Assembly: GCA_037190665.1 (NCBI GenBank)
Contig: JBBCJT010000098.1
Location: 8,851 to 72,850, forward strand
DNA length: 64,000 nt
DNA from: JBBCJT01 sp037190665
GTDB taxonomy: Bacteria; Pseudomonadota; Alphaproteobacteria; Acetobacterales; Acetobacteraceae
Direction of reading: 5' to 3'
Shown one piece after another: positions 1 to 9,162 of the stretch. How positions within the stretch are numbered: position 1 is the stretch's first letter; each line of letters begins with the position of its first letter. A program made the position numbers and the translations under genes. Under the pieces are notes generated by a model. It saw only the letters and a list, made by a program, of their open reading frames with translations, searched no databases and was not told the DNA's origin.

Positions 1-1267
1 AGAAGAACTCCTTGCGCGGGCCTTCCTGCGTCTGGCCGGTGAGCAGCGGAAGCTGGTTGTAGCCGTCCAGATGCACCTTGTACGTCCTGCCGCCGGCGGC
101 GAAGCCGGCCTTCAGCTTCTCCTTGATGTCCGCATCGCCCGCGGCGGCGACGAGGGTGGGGAACCAGTCGAGCCCGGAGAACACCTGATTGGTCACGCCG
201 GGGGCGATCCTGCCCGGCCAGCGGATCGCCGCCGGGACGCGGTAGGCGCCTTCCCAGTTGGAGTTCTTCTCGCTGCGGAAAGGCGTCACCGCCGCATCGG
301 GCCACGCGTTGAAGTGCGGGCCGTTGTCGGTCGAGTAGATGACGATGGTGTTGTCAGCGATGCCGAGGTCGTCGATCTTCTTCAGGATCTTGCCGACCCA
401 GTCGTCGTGCTGGAGCATGCCGTCGGCATACTCATTGAGCCCGGACTTTCCGCGCCAGCTATCCGGCACATGCGTGTAGAGATGCATGCGCGTGGCGTTC
501 AGCCAGACGAACATCGGCCTGTTCGCGGCGTGCTGGCGATCCATGAAGTCGAGGCCGGCGGCGAGGAACTCGTCGTCCACCGTCTCCATGCGCTTCTTGT
601 TCAGCGGTCCGGTGTTCTCGATGCGCCCGTCCGCCCAGCTCTTGATCACGCCACGCGGACCGAAGCGGCGGCGGAATTCCGGGTTCTGCGGATAGTCCGG
701 GTTCTCCGGCTCCTCCTCGGCATTCAGGTGATAGAGATTGCCGAAGAACTCGTCGAAGCCGTGCGCGGTCGGCAGATGCTCGTCGCGATCGCCGAGATGG
801 TTCTTGCCGAACTGCCCGGTCGCATAGCCCATCCCCTTGAGGATCGTCGCGATCGTCGGATCCTCGGCCTGCATGCCGGCCGCGGCACCCGGAAGCCCGA
901 CCTTGGACAGGCCGGTGCGCAGCGTGCACTGACCGGTGATGAAGGTGGACCGACCGGCGGTGCAGGACTGCTCCGCATAGTAGTCGGTGAAGGTCATGCC
1001 TTCATTGTGGATGCGGTCGATGTTCGGCGTGCGGTAACCCATCATGCCGCGCGTGTAGTAGCTGATGTTGGACTGGCCGACGTCGTCGCCGAAGATCACG
1101 ACGATATTGGGCCTGCCCGCACCGGCCTGCGGTTGTTGGGCGGGCGCCGCCGGTGCGGTCGGGGCTGGCTGCTGGGCCTGCGCGGTCTGCAGCGCGGCAC
1201 CCAATCCCATCGCCGTTCCCAACAGGACGTTGCGGCGATTCAGTCCGTTAGCGTCGCGCGTCTCCAT
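1..1267 (-). CDS. Sulfatase (arylsulfatase family), partial, C-terminus beyond left edge
   Basis: Hydrolyses a sulfate ester; probably exported. Starting at ATG 1267 the frame stays open to base 1 (over 420 codons). The N-terminus has a twin-arginine-like export signal (RRNVLLGTAMGLGAAL) followed by an Ala/Pro/Gln-rich linker. The sulfatase core begins near residue 53 with NIVVIFGDDVG, whose paired Asp are metal ligands. The active-site signature is SCTAGRSTFITG, with Cys102 as the residue to be converted to formylglycine. The third signature position is Ala where Pro is commoner. Further on are GKNHLGD and STDNGPHF, also typical of the family. It starts 13 bases after the stop of the formylglycine-generating enzyme gene, so the two are almost certainly one transcript. 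The natural substrate cannot be read from the sequence. Confidence 0.93.
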   Translation of the reverse strand, partial: METRDANGLNRRNVLLGTAMGLGAALQTAQAQQPAPTAPAAPAQQPQAGAGRPNIVVIFGDDVGQSNISYYTRGMMGYRTPNIDRIHNEGMTFTDYYAEQSCTAGRSTFITGQCTLRTGLSKVGLPGAAAGMQAEDPTIATILKGMGYATGQFGKNHLGDRDEHLPTAHGFDEFFGNLYHLNAEEEPENPDYPQNPEFRRRFGPRGVIKSWADGRIENTGPLNKKRMETVDDEFLAAGLDFMDRQHAANRPMFVWLNATRMHLYTHVPDSWRGKSGLNEYADGMLQHDDWVGKILKKIDDLGIADNTIVIYSTDNGPHFNAWPDAAVTPFRSEKNSNWEGAYRVPAAIRWPGRIAPGVTNQVFSGLDWFPTLVAAAGDADIKEKLKAGFAAGGRTYKVHLDGYNQLPLLTGQTQEGPRKEFF

Positions 1268-1280
1268 GGGCTCAGGTCCT

Positions 1281-2225
1281 TCAGTTTGCCGTGTTTCGAC
1301 TGACGCAGCGGAAGCCGATATGGCTCATGCCGCTATCGATCATCTGTGCGTGGCGGGCAGCCGGGCGGTAGCGTCGGCAGTAGCTTGGCGCGCAGAGGAA
1401 GGAACCGCCCTTCACCACCTTGCGCGGAATCCTGATGCGGGGCTGGCCGGCATCCATGCTCCGCTCCCTCGCGTCGCCACCGCCGCAGCAGGTCGGGGCA
1501 TCATCCGCGTGGCGAGGGGCGAACCATGTGGTGGTCCATTCCCACACGTTGCCGCACATCTCGTGCAGACCGTATCCGTTCGCCGGAAAGCTGCGGACCG
1601 GACATGTCCCCGCGAACCCGTCCGCGGCGAAGTTCCGCCACGGAAAGGGCCCCTGCCAGGTGTTGGCCATGTGCGTGCCGCCGGGCGTGAGTTCGTCCCC
1701 CCAGGCGAACTCCGCGCCTTCCAGCCCGCCCCTTGCAGCGAACTCCCACTCCGCTTCCGTCGGCAGCACCTTGCCCGCCCACGCCGCGTAAGCCACCGCA
1801 TCCTCGTAGGCGACCTGCACCACCGGATGGCCGTGGCGATCGTCGATCGTGCTGCCGGGGCCTTCCGGATGGCGCCAGCAGGCGCCCTTTATCCAGGACC
1901 ACCAGTTGCGATAGTCGGACGTGTCCACCGGCCCTTCGGTCATGTGAAAGACGAGGCTGCCCGGTTCGAGCATGCCGGCCTGCGCGCCCGGATAGTCGGC
2001 GGGATCGAGCGGCCGCTCCGCAACCGTCACATAGCCCGTCGCGGCGACGAACCGCGCGAACTCGGCGTTGGTGACGGTGGTTTCATCCATGCGGAAGGGC
2101 GCAACGTCCACCGTGTGCGCAGGCCGTTCCTCAGGGTAGTGAGCATCGGACCCCATGAGGAACCGTCCACCCGGAACGGCGACCATCTGCTGGTCGGAGG
2201 CTAGCAGCAGCTGATGCTCGGTCAT
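1281..2225 (-). CDS. Formylglycine-generating enzyme (sulfatase-modifying factor)
   Basis: Oxidises the active-site Cys of sulfatases to formylglycine. The protein of about 314 residues is one FGE-sulfatase domain: it opens with MVAVPGGRFLMGSD, continues with LPTEAEWEFAARGG and NVWEWTTTWF, and ends with GFRCVS. The two catalytic cysteines of the family are present five residues apart in GGSFLCAPSYCRRYRPAARH (C278 and C283), which separates a true FGE from catalytically dead SUMF paralogues. I prefer ATG 2225 to GTG 2231 because GAGG lies five bases before it. The gene is first in a two-gene unit with the sulfatase, which it presumably matures in the cytoplasm before export. A 175-base gap with no gene separates it from the AraC gene upstream. 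Confidence 0.93.
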   Translation of the reverse strand: MTEHQLLLASDQQMVAVPGGRFLMGSDAHYPEERPAHTVDVAPFRMDETTVTNAEFARFVAATGYVTVAERPLDPADYPGAQAGMLEPGSLVFHMTEGPVDTSDYRNWWSWIKGACWRHPEGPGSTIDDRHGHPVVQVAYEDAVAYAAWAGKVLPTEAEWEFAARGGLEGAEFAWGDELTPGGTHMANTWQGPFPWRNFAADGFAGTCPVRSFPANGYGLHEMCGNVWEWTTTWFAPRHADDAPTCCGGGDARERSMDAGQPRIRIPRKVVKGGSFLCAPSYCRRYRPAARHAQMIDSGMSHIGFRCVSRNTAN

Positions 2226-2406
2226 GCCCACCTCATTGACCAGGATGCGTCATCCCGGTTGGAACGCGCTATCCCGCTGTAAGGCCCTGCCCGATCACGA
2301 CAGGGATGCCCGTTCTCATGCCGGCAGCGTGCTGCAATCTCATGACTCCGTTACCTATGTCTTCCGCACGTCGCAGGCGGATATGACGCGAAGCGCATCG
2401 GAACGA

Positions 2407-3444
2407 CTATGCACTTTTCGTAGGCGCCCGACGGGACAGATCCGTCTTCGATCGCTCGGTGCCCATGAGGGTCTGCGACGGACTTTCGCCAAAGAGTTCC
2501 CGATAGCGCCCCGCGAAACGCCCGAGCTCCCAGAATCCGCAGGCGACCGCGATCTCGGATACGGTTCTGGTGGCCGGGTCCGCAGCGCTCAATGCCTCCC
2601 GCGCCCGCCACAGCCGCCAGCGCCGGAGATAGCGGTTCGGCGTCTCTCCGACGCAGCGTAAGAACAGCGTCTCGAGACTCTTCGCCGAGCAGCCGGCAAC
2701 AGCGCACAGCTCCGCGAGGGTGATCGGGCGATCCTCATGGGCGCGGATGTAGTCGACCAAGGTCTGCATGACGGCCTGCCCGCGCTGTATGTGGCGGCTT
2801 GGCCGGTCGTCCGTGGATGTGGCGAGGATTTCGGTCAGTACATTCCATATGGCGGCATTCATCGCCGCCACTCGCTGGCGGGGGAAGGACGCTCCCGACT
2901 GCGTGGTCGTCATGCGGATTATGTCGCGGTGCATGGAGGTCAGCTTCGCCATGAGATCGGATGGCGGCCGCACCGACACGGGCTTGCCGAAGAAGAACAG
3001 CGGTGGCTCGTCGAACACCGCTTCGATCCGCGCGAGTACGATCGCGATGGGAAACGAGAGTGAGCGGGAGATGGTCGGCCCGTGCGTGACGTCCTCGACC
3101 CCCGGCATGCCCGGTCCGATCTGGATGGTCCCGGGCTGATCCTCGATACCGTCGCGGCTCTTCGGCCGGTCCTGTGCCGCGACGAAGCGGAAGAACATTC
3201 TGTCGGGGGAGAGCGACAGCTCTGCACGTCGCGGCAGCGTCTCCGTGACCAACGCCAGATGCAGGTCATCGATCCGGGTGAGCGCGACGCGCGCCTGAAA
3301 GGCGCCGCGTTCGTTCACGACGCATGCCACCCGGCAGTTGTGGAGGCTGCTCGCGAACGCGTCCGCATCGCTGAATCGCGCAGTACTTCCGAGGGCTTGC
3401 ATCCGGGGGGGCTCCGGCGAAGGGCGTCTCGCAGCGTCGAGCAT
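2407..3444 (-). CDS. AraC-family transcriptional regulator
   Basis: 345 residues. The C-terminal ~100 residues form the double helix-turn-helix of AraC/XylS proteins: a first HTH around ITLAELCAVAGCSAKSLETL and a second around RTVSEIAVACGFWELGRFAG, ending in the family-typical FGESPSQTL. The N-terminal ~200 residues look like a cupin-type sensing domain without recognisable ligand residues. It lies on the same strand just upstream of the FGE-sulfatase pair, with 175 bases between, so it is the likely local activator; the inducing ligand is unknown. An alternative start at Met15 would shorten the protein slightly. Confidence 0.9.
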   Translation of the reverse strand: MLDAARRPSPEPPRMQALGSTARFSDADAFASSLHNCRVACVVNERGAFQARVALTRIDDLHLALVTETLPRRAELSLSPDRMFFRFVAAQDRPKSRDGIEDQPGTIQIGPGMPGVEDVTHGPTISRSLSFPIAIVLARIEAVFDEPPLFFFGKPVSVRPPSDLMAKLTSMHRDIIRMTTTQSGASFPRQRVAAMNAAIWNVLTEILATSTDDRPSRHIQRGQAVMQTLVDYIRAHEDRPITLAELCAVAGCSAKSLETLFLRCVGETPNRYLRRWRLWRAREALSAADPATRTVSEIAVACGFWELGRFAGRYRELFGESPSQTLMGTERSKTDLSRRAPTKSA

Positions 3445-3495
3445 AGACGCTCCCCGCGGGCGATGGAATGCGAGCGTTCGTCTGGGTGGGACCCT

Positions 3496-4467
3496 TCAGT
3501 CGCCGCGGATGCCGAGCGTCCCGAGCAGAGTTCCGTATCGCTGCACCTCGCGCTGCAGCAACGCGTCGGCCTCGGCCTGGCCGAATACATCGGCAGGAAC
3601 GACGCCGGCCGCGCTCAGCCGGTCGCGCACCACAGGCTCGGCAAGGACTCTCTCGAACAGGCCGCCGATCCGCGATATCCGCGCCGCGGGCGTTCCCGCG
3701 CGCACCGTCGCCATCGCCCAGGCAGCGACGTTGGCATCGGCGATCCCGAGTTCCGCGAGCGTCGGCACGTCGGGAAGTCCCGGCGCGCGCCTCGGCCCGA
3801 TGACGGCCAATGCCCTGAGCTGTCCAGCCCGGATATGCGGCAACGCCAGTGAGAGCACGAGTGCCGCGAACTGGATCCGTCCGGCGAGCAGATCGACGAT
3901 GCCGGGGGGCAGGCCGCTGTAGTCCACCGCCTCGATCTCGATACCGCTCGCACGCCGCAGCAGTTCAACCACCAGATGACTGAGACTGCCGGGACCTGTG
4001 CGCAGATAGTTGAATCGCCCGGGCGTGCTGCGCGCCAGATCGAGGAATTCCGGCAGCGTGCGCGCAGGCAGGGCCGCCGGGATCGCAAGCACCGAGATGT
4101 CGTGCGCAATGAGGGCGAGAGCGCACATCTCCTCGGCGATGCGCGCGTCCCGCGCCCTGATCATATGCGCGATCGTGGTCCCGAGGGTCGCCATCATCCA
4201 GGTGTGGCCATCCGGCGGCGCTGCGTGCAGTTGCTGGGCCGCGAGCGCACCGTTGGCCCCCGGGCGGACGTCGATCACGACCGGCTGGCCAAGATCCGCA
4301 GCAAGCTCGGGCGTCACGGCGCGGATCAGCGTATCGATGAGGCCACCGGCGACGAAGGGGCAGATGAACCGGATGGGCCGCGACGGGAAGACCGCCCCGG
4401 TATCGGGTATCATGACCGACACGCCGCCGGTCGCGAGCAACTGTCGCCGTGTGGGTGCCCGGATCAT
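3496..4467 (-). CDS. Bug/TctC-family periplasmic solute-binding protein, orphan
   Basis: About 323 residues from ATG 4467. The open frame extends to 4554, but Met30 is followed directly by the export signal (TRRQLLATGGVSVM, Tat-like), so 4467 is the likely start. The body has the Bug-family opening PSRPIRFICPFVAGGLIDTL, the RPGANGALAAQQL segment, and DGHTWMMATLGTT, where the ligand carboxylate is usually held. Bug proteins bind carboxylates for tripartite tricarboxylate transporters. No TctA or TctB membrane gene is nearby, so it is an orphan and must share a membrane partner elsewhere or act as a sensor. It ends 51 bases before the AraC start and could be co-transcribed with it. Confidence 0.9.
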   Translation of the reverse strand: MIRAPTRRQLLATGGVSVMIPDTGAVFPSRPIRFICPFVAGGLIDTLIRAVTPELAADLGQPVVIDVRPGANGALAAQQLHAAPPDGHTWMMATLGTTIAHMIRARDARIAEEMCALALIAHDISVLAIPAALPARTLPEFLDLARSTPGRFNYLRTGPGSLSHLVVELLRRASGIEIEAVDYSGLPPGIVDLLAGRIQFAALVLSLALPHIRAGQLRALAVIGPRRAPGLPDVPTLAELGIADANVAAWAMATVRAGTPAARISRIGGLFERVLAEPVVRDRLSAAGVVPADVFGQAEADALLQREVQRYGTLLGTLGIRGD

Positions 4468-4798
4468 CGTGCAGGCACGCGTGATGCAGCGCCGCTGCCA
4501 GTGGGGCGGCATGCGACATGGCGGCGAAGCGAGGCGATCTGTCCGTGGGCGCATGCGGGCTGCCGTTCACGCGCCACATCCTCGGACCGTGCGGTCGGTT
4601 CTGGCCGGGACAAGGATTGGAGGAACGGCATCATGCCTCTGTCTCGTGGCAGGATTCGAGCGGTGTAGCTGCCATGAGCTACGAAATCTGCATAGCGCAA
4701 ACTGCGGCGCTGGGTATCGATCTTCGGCCAACACCCGGCTGGCCCATGCAATCCATCGAGCCGTGCGTGCCGCCGTGGCTGCAGAAGGGAGATTCCCT
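4468..4798. other. Divergent intergenic region, no gene supported
   Basis: 331 bases between the Bug gene (minus) and the small ORF at 4799 (plus). It should carry the promoters of both directions. I saw no convincing -35/-10 pair, no long inverted repeat and no reading frame with a credible start and ribosome binding site. Confidence 0.5.
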
Positions 4799-5065
4799 GT
4801 GAGCCGGATCGCGGAACTGGCCGCGTGGAGCACGCTGGCGGTCGACGGGCTGCTCTGGCTGCTGACAGGCATGGCGCGTCCGGGCATGCTTGCGCTCGGC
4901 TTCCGGCTTGGCCCGAGAGGAAGGCCCCTGCGCCTCATCAGCATTCCGGAATTCGCCGCCCCGCGTCCGGGGAACTGGCGTGCCAGTGCGATCGCCTATG
5001 ACTGGACGATCATCGGTTTCCAGGGCGGTGTCAGCATGCCACCACTGCCATCGAGGCCGCAATGA
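4799..5065 (+). CDS. Small hydrophobic protein of unknown function, 88 aa
   Basis: A GTG start preceded by AAGGGAG about eight bases upstream opens an 88-codon frame whose TGA overlaps the ATG of the outer-membrane protein gene (ATGA at 5062-5065). The strong ribosome binding site and the overlap suggest a real, translationally coupled gene. The protein has one hydrophobic stretch near residues 7-34, rich in Leu, Ala and Trp, then a Pro/Arg-rich middle and an aromatic segment near residues 66-76. I do not recognise a family. It could be a small membrane accessory of the barrel protein, or a chance frame acting only as a leader for coupling. Confidence 0.45.
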   Translation: MSRIAELAAWSTLAVDGLLWLLTGMARPGMLALGFRLGPRGRPLRLISIPEFAAPRPGNWRASAIAYDWTIIGFQGGVSMPPLPSRPQ

Positions 5066-5895
5066 CACGCCAGCCGAAAGCCCCATCCGTGTTTGGTGCG
5101 ATCCACCGCGACGAGGCCGGATCCGGCCATGCACCGTCACGAAGATGTCGCACGGGGTGCCTGATCGCCATCGGCGCGCTCGCTGCGACGGCAGCTTCCG
5201 CCGAGCCGGGCGCGTGGTCGTTCGATGCGACGCTCTATGGCTGGCTTTCCGCGATCGAAGGCAAGGTCGGAAGTCGCGGGCTCGTCGTTGACGTCGACAA
5301 CAGCTTCACCGACACGCTCGAACAATCCGACTCCCTGCTTGCCTTCATGCTGCGCGGAGAACTGCGTCGCGACCGGCTCGGTCTGTTCCTGGACACTGTC
5401 TATATCGGCCTCGGGTACGATGACGTTTCCGTCGGTCCGGCCACCGCCGACGCGAAGACCACACTGTTCATCGCGTCGATGGGCGGCGCTTGGGAACTTG
5501 CCAATGGCCGAGCAGGCGGCGAGGCGACGTGGGCCGTCGACGCGCTGGCCGGCGGCCGCTGGACACGCGTCCGCAACGAGATCTCGGTTCAGGCCGCGGG
5601 ACTGTCCGTCTCCAGCCGGAGCGATTGGGTCGATCCCTTCGTTGGACTGCGTGTGCGAGGGCAACTGTCGCGCAACTGGGTCTATACGGTGCAGGGCGAC
5701 ATTGGCGGTTTCGGCGTCGGAAGCGACTTCGCCTGGCAGGCGGCTGTGAGCATCGGCTACCGGTTCGAACTGTTCGGCCGCGAGGCGTTGGCGATGGTGG
5801 GTTACCGGGCACTCGGCATGGACTACGAGAGTTCCAGCCTGGTCTGGGATACGACGCTACATGGGCCTGCGATCGGGCTGAACATTCGCTTTTAG
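5062..5895 (+). CDS. Outer-membrane beta-barrel protein of unknown function
   Basis: 277 residues. A rather long N-terminal region (about 34 residues, basic) precedes a signal-peptide core, LIAIGALAATAASAEP, with an AxA cleavage site. The mature part alternates polar and hydrophobic residues in short strands (for example LGLFLDTVYIGLGY, VYTVQGDIGGFGVG, QAAVSIGYRFELFG) with Gly-rich turns, and ends in LNIRF. A C-terminal Phe is the usual barrel-assembly signal. Eight to ten strands would fit the length. The true start may be internal, nearer the signal peptide. It is coupled to the small ORF upstream by an ATGA overlap. The role is unknown: porin-like or structural. Confidence 0.8.
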   Translation: MTRQPKAPSVFGAIHRDEAGSGHAPSRRCRTGCLIAIGALAATAASAEPGAWSFDATLYGWLSAIEGKVGSRGLVVDVDNSFTDTLEQSDSLLAFMLRGELRRDRLGLFLDTVYIGLGYDDVSVGPATADAKTTLFIASMGGAWELANGRAGGEATWAVDALAGGRWTRVRNEISVQAAGLSVSSRSDWVDPFVGLRVRGQLSRNWVYTVQGDIGGFGVGSDFAWQAAVSIGYRFELFGREALAMVGYRALGMDYESSSLVWDTTLHGPAIGLNIRF

Positions 5896-6084
5896 GCGAA
5901 GAGGCTGACGTGGCCGGTTCTGAGAGGGCCAGATTGGTCGGGCGATCAGCGTTGGTCCCGGCTGCCGGCAGGCGAGATGTCGAGTTGCCAGCGCGACGAT
6001 CAACAGAGGCTCGGCGAGGCGCGCGGCAGCGGCATCGCTATCCCCGGGGCGTGATGGTCGGCATGCGGACTCCAGCCCCCCGCT

Positions 6085-9000
6085 TCATCCCCCGACCACG
6101 ACAAACGGACTCCAGTACGCGGGATGAGCGAGCGCCGGATCCGGGCCGTCGATCATTCTCAGCATGGCGGATTGCAGCGCCGCGGCCGCACGACCCTGTC
6201 TTTCGGCCACCGCCTTCGCGAACTCCGTCATGAGGACGACGGTCGCATCGCTGGCGACCGCCCAGTGGCTCACCAGCAGGGTCCGCGCCCCCGCTTGGAA
6301 GAAGGCGCGTGCCAGCCCCGACAGCCCCTCGGCATACGGCCCAGCCTCCGGTGCCGCCGTGTTGCACGCGGAGAGGATCACCAGGTCCGCATCGAGATGC
6401 CAGTTCGCGATCTCGGAAGCGGTGAGAAGCGCGCCCTGCGGCGTTTCCCCCGCCCCCGTCAGCACGATCGCCGGTTCCGCAAGTCCGGGCAGCTCCCCCC
6501 CCATGAGGGCATGCGTCGCAAAGGCAAGTACCCGGTACAACTCCGGTCGCGCGTGAAGGATCATGTCCTTGGTCGCGTCCGGCCCGAAGAGGAGGCGACT
6601 TCGGGACTGGCCGAAGACCGCCGACATGCTGCGCAACTCGTGTGCGGTCTCCGGCAGCGCAGCAAGCTGCGCCAGCGCACGGCGCAATGCCGGGGCCGAC
6701 CCGCGCAGCGCAACACCGGCGTCACCGACATCGACCCGTGGATCGCCGATGCCGAGCATGGCGAGATCGGCGGTCGAGGCGCGCGCTGCCTCACTGCGGC
6801 GCGCGACGGCGGCCGCGATCGAAGGCGCGATCGTGATCGCATAGCGGCGCACCAGCCACCGCAACTGCCCGTCGCCCGAGCTTTCGATCAGCAGATGCGG
6901 CGGCAGGCTCTGCAGCGCACCTTCCGGCACCAGCAGCAGATGCCCCCGTCCCGCCAGCAGCCCGGTCGCCTCGGCCGGCGCGATCAGCGCGGCGTGCAGC
7001 GCCCGGGCGGCCGCGATATCGAACGGTGCGGATCCTGCCGCGCCAAGATCGACCCCGGCACGGATGCGGCGCACCAGATCCGACAGGGCAGGCTCCGTCG
7101 TCGCCAGCCGAAGCGCGCGCGCGGCATCGCTCGTCACGACCCAGAGCAGCAACCCCTCCCCCGTCGCGAGCGGCGCCAGCAGGGCTTCGTCCCCGGCCAG
7201 CAGGGCCTGCATCTCTGCCAGCCGCGCCACCGGCGGGCGGGCGAGGCGCGCATAGGCGGGAAACTCCGCTGCGATCCGCGCCTGTTTCGCATGCAGCTCC
7301 GACAGCGCCGCATCCCGCAGGCTGCGCCAGTGTTCGGCGTCGGCAGTCGTGCCGGGGCGGGATGCAGCGCCGCGCAGCAGCGCATCGGTCTGCCGCACCA
7401 GTTCGCCCTGGGCTTCGATGTCCCGCAGCAGGTCGGCAAGCGGCCCGTCCCCCGCCGCGCGGCGTGCCTCGGCCCGCCGCAGCGCCTCGCCGGCGCGCGA
7501 TGCCACGGCCTCCTGCGTCGCGGCGAAGGCGTCCTCGCGCGCGCCCGTATCGTCGGGGGCGACGTCTAGGAACAGGCTCGCCTGGGCCCAGAACAATTCG
7601 CGCGCGCCGCGCCGCTGGGTCTCCGCGGCCGTGCCGGTCGTGTCCACCCGCCCGCGCAGCAGCGCGAAGGCCTGCCGCCCCTCCTCCAGCGCGCCCCGCC
7701 GATCGCCCTGCAGGGCGCGCAGTTCCGCCCGCGCGGTCAGCGCCTCGGACAGCCGGACGGCATCGCTGGCACCCAACCGCCCGTACAGGGCGATGGCGCG
7801 ATCGAGCGGTGGGGCCGCTTCGGCCAGCCGTCCCTCCCGCGTCAGCAGCCGCCCGAGGCGGATCAGGGAGAAGCCGAGATCGGGCGAGTACGGGCCGCGC
7901 ACCTCCTCGATGATGGCCTGCGCGCGGCGGAACGAATGCGCGGCCTCGTCCGCCCGCCCGTGCTGCTCGGCGGCAAGTCCAAGCGCGATGGTTGCCAGCG
8001 CTTCCTGCCGGCGATCCGGCGGCGGGATGATCCGCAGCGCGGCGAGCGCGGCGCGCGCGCGGCGCTCGCCAGTGCCGACATCGCCCATATGGATGTCGAG
8101 CCAGGCGCGTTCGATCTCGGTGGCCTGGAGCTGTGGCGACATCGCGCCGAACAGGGCGCGCTGGATCCCCGCCGCGCGGGCGAGGAAGTCCTGGCCGAGC
8201 CGGGGATCGCCGAGCAGCGCATGGATGGAGCCCAGCGTCTGCATCAGCCGCGCGGTCGCGGGATGACGCTCCCCCAGCGTGGCGCGATAGGCATCGAGCG
8301 CCGCCAGCCCCGCCTCGGCCGCTTCCGGCAGCCGGCCGCGGTCGAAGCGGGAACTGGCCAGCAGCGCCAGCGCATGGCCGCGCACGCCATCGTCGGTGGG
8401 ATCCGCGATCAGGGATTCGAGCAGGGCTTCCGCGGCGGGCAGATCCGGCTCGCGCAGGAGGATCTGCGCGGTCGCGAACCGCGCGGCGCGCAGCAGCTTC
8501 GGATCGGTGCCGGCCACCGCTTCGGCGCGGGCCGCCGCCTGCCGCGCCCGGTCGGCCCGGCCCGCCTCGGTCCAGGCATTGGCAAGGTTGGTCAGCGCGG
8601 TGACCGCCATCTCCGCGTCGGGTGCGAGGTCGGTGGCGCGCGTGAAATCCGCTGCCGCCTCGGCCGGCCGCAGCGCCTCCAGCCGCAGCGCCCCCAGCGC
8701 GTTGGCCGCCTCAGCGGCGCCCGCGCGATCCCCGGCGGCGAGCAGGCCGGGCCCGGCCTGGCCCAGCAGCGCGATGGCCTCACCCGGCGCGCCGATCTGC
8801 TCGGCGACACGCGCGAGCTGGCGGAGCAGCCGGGCCTGCAGCAGGGGCGCGGCACGCAGCGACGGCGCGAGGCGGCGCGCTTCCGCAAGCTGCGCCCGCG
8901 CCGCGGGAACGTCATCCGCCGCGGCAGCGAAACGGGCTGCCTGCAGGCGCAGCACGGCCATGTCGGCAGGCGGCGTGCGGCTCGCGTTGCGGGCGAACCA

Positions 9001-9162
9001 TGCCTCCAGCCGGTGCAGCGCCTCGGCCGGCTGACCTGCGTCGGCGAGACCCGTTGCCTCGCGCAACACGACATCCGGCCCAACACGCGGCTGGGCTTGG
9101 CCCGTCGGGACGCCGGCGCCGAAAACCAGCAGCGCCGCCAGCAGCAGCCGCGCGCAGATCAG
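6085..9162 (-). CDS. Exported TPR-CHAT caspase-like protease
   Basis: About 1025 residues if translation starts at CTG 9162; 994 from GTG 9069, the first conventional start in frame. Residues before the GTG encode a clear signal peptide (LLLAALLVFGAGVPTGQAQP). The middle ~600 residues are Ala/Leu/Arg-rich helical repeats of the TPR type. The C-terminal ~350 residues are a CHAT domain (caspase HetF-associated with TPRs). Both catalytic residues are present: His in FATHALMGGELPG (H853 in GTG numbering) and Cys in LVILSACNTAAPEAGPYAEG (C902), followed by LSGLARAFFQAGARTLLVSHW. An active cysteine protease, probably periplasmic or surface-located, is predicted. It is last in an operon with the FecR-domain protein and the barrel exporter; its CTG overlaps the upstream TGA. 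Confidence 0.88.
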   Translation of the reverse strand: MICARLLLAALLVFGAGVPTGQAQPRVGPDVVLREATGLADAGQPAEALHRLEAWFARNASRTPPADMAVLRLQAARFAAAADDVPAARAQLAEARRLAPSLRAAPLLQARLLRQLARVAEQIGAPGEAIALLGQAGPGLLAAGDRAGAAEAANALGALRLEALRPAEAAADFTRATDLAPDAEMAVTALTNLANAWTEAGRADRARQAAARAEAVAGTDPKLLRAARFATAQILLREPDLPAAEALLESLIADPTDDGVRGHALALLASSRFDRGRLPEAAEAGLAALDAYRATLGERHPATARLMQTLGSIHALLGDPRLGQDFLARAAGIQRALFGAMSPQLQATEIERAWLDIHMGDVGTGERRARAALAALRIIPPPDRRQEALATIALGLAAEQHGRADEAAHSFRRAQAIIEEVRGPYSPDLGFSLIRLGRLLTREGRLAEAAPPLDRAIALYGRLGASDAVRLSEALTARAELRALQGDRRGALEEGRQAFALLRGRVDTTGTAAETQRRGARELFWAQASLFLDVAPDDTGAREDAFAATQEAVASRAGEALRRAEARRAAGDGPLADLLRDIEAQGELVRQTDALLRGAASRPGTTADAEHWRSLRDAALSELHAKQARIAAEFPAYARLARPPVARLAEMQALLAGDEALLAPLATGEGLLLWVVTSDAARALRLATTEPALSDLVRRIRAGVDLGAAGSAPFDIAAARALHAALIAPAEATGLLAGRGHLLLVPEGALQSLPPHLLIESSGDGQLRWLVRRYAITIAPSIAAAVARRSEAARASTADLAMLGIGDPRVDVGDAGVALRGSAPALRRALAQLAALPETAHELRSMSAVFGQSRSRLLFGPDATKDMILHARPELYRVLAFATHALMGGELPGLAEPAIVLTGAGETPQGALLTASEIANWHLDADLVILSACNTAAPEAGPYAEGLSGLARAFFQAGARTLLVSHWAVASDATVVLMTEFAKAVAERQGRAAAALQSAMLRMIDGPDPALAHPAYWSPFVVVGG

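Noticed and set aside
71..1303. 410-codon open frame on plus
   Set aside because: It is the shadow of the sulfatase on the other strand; it lacks a ribosome binding site and any family motif.
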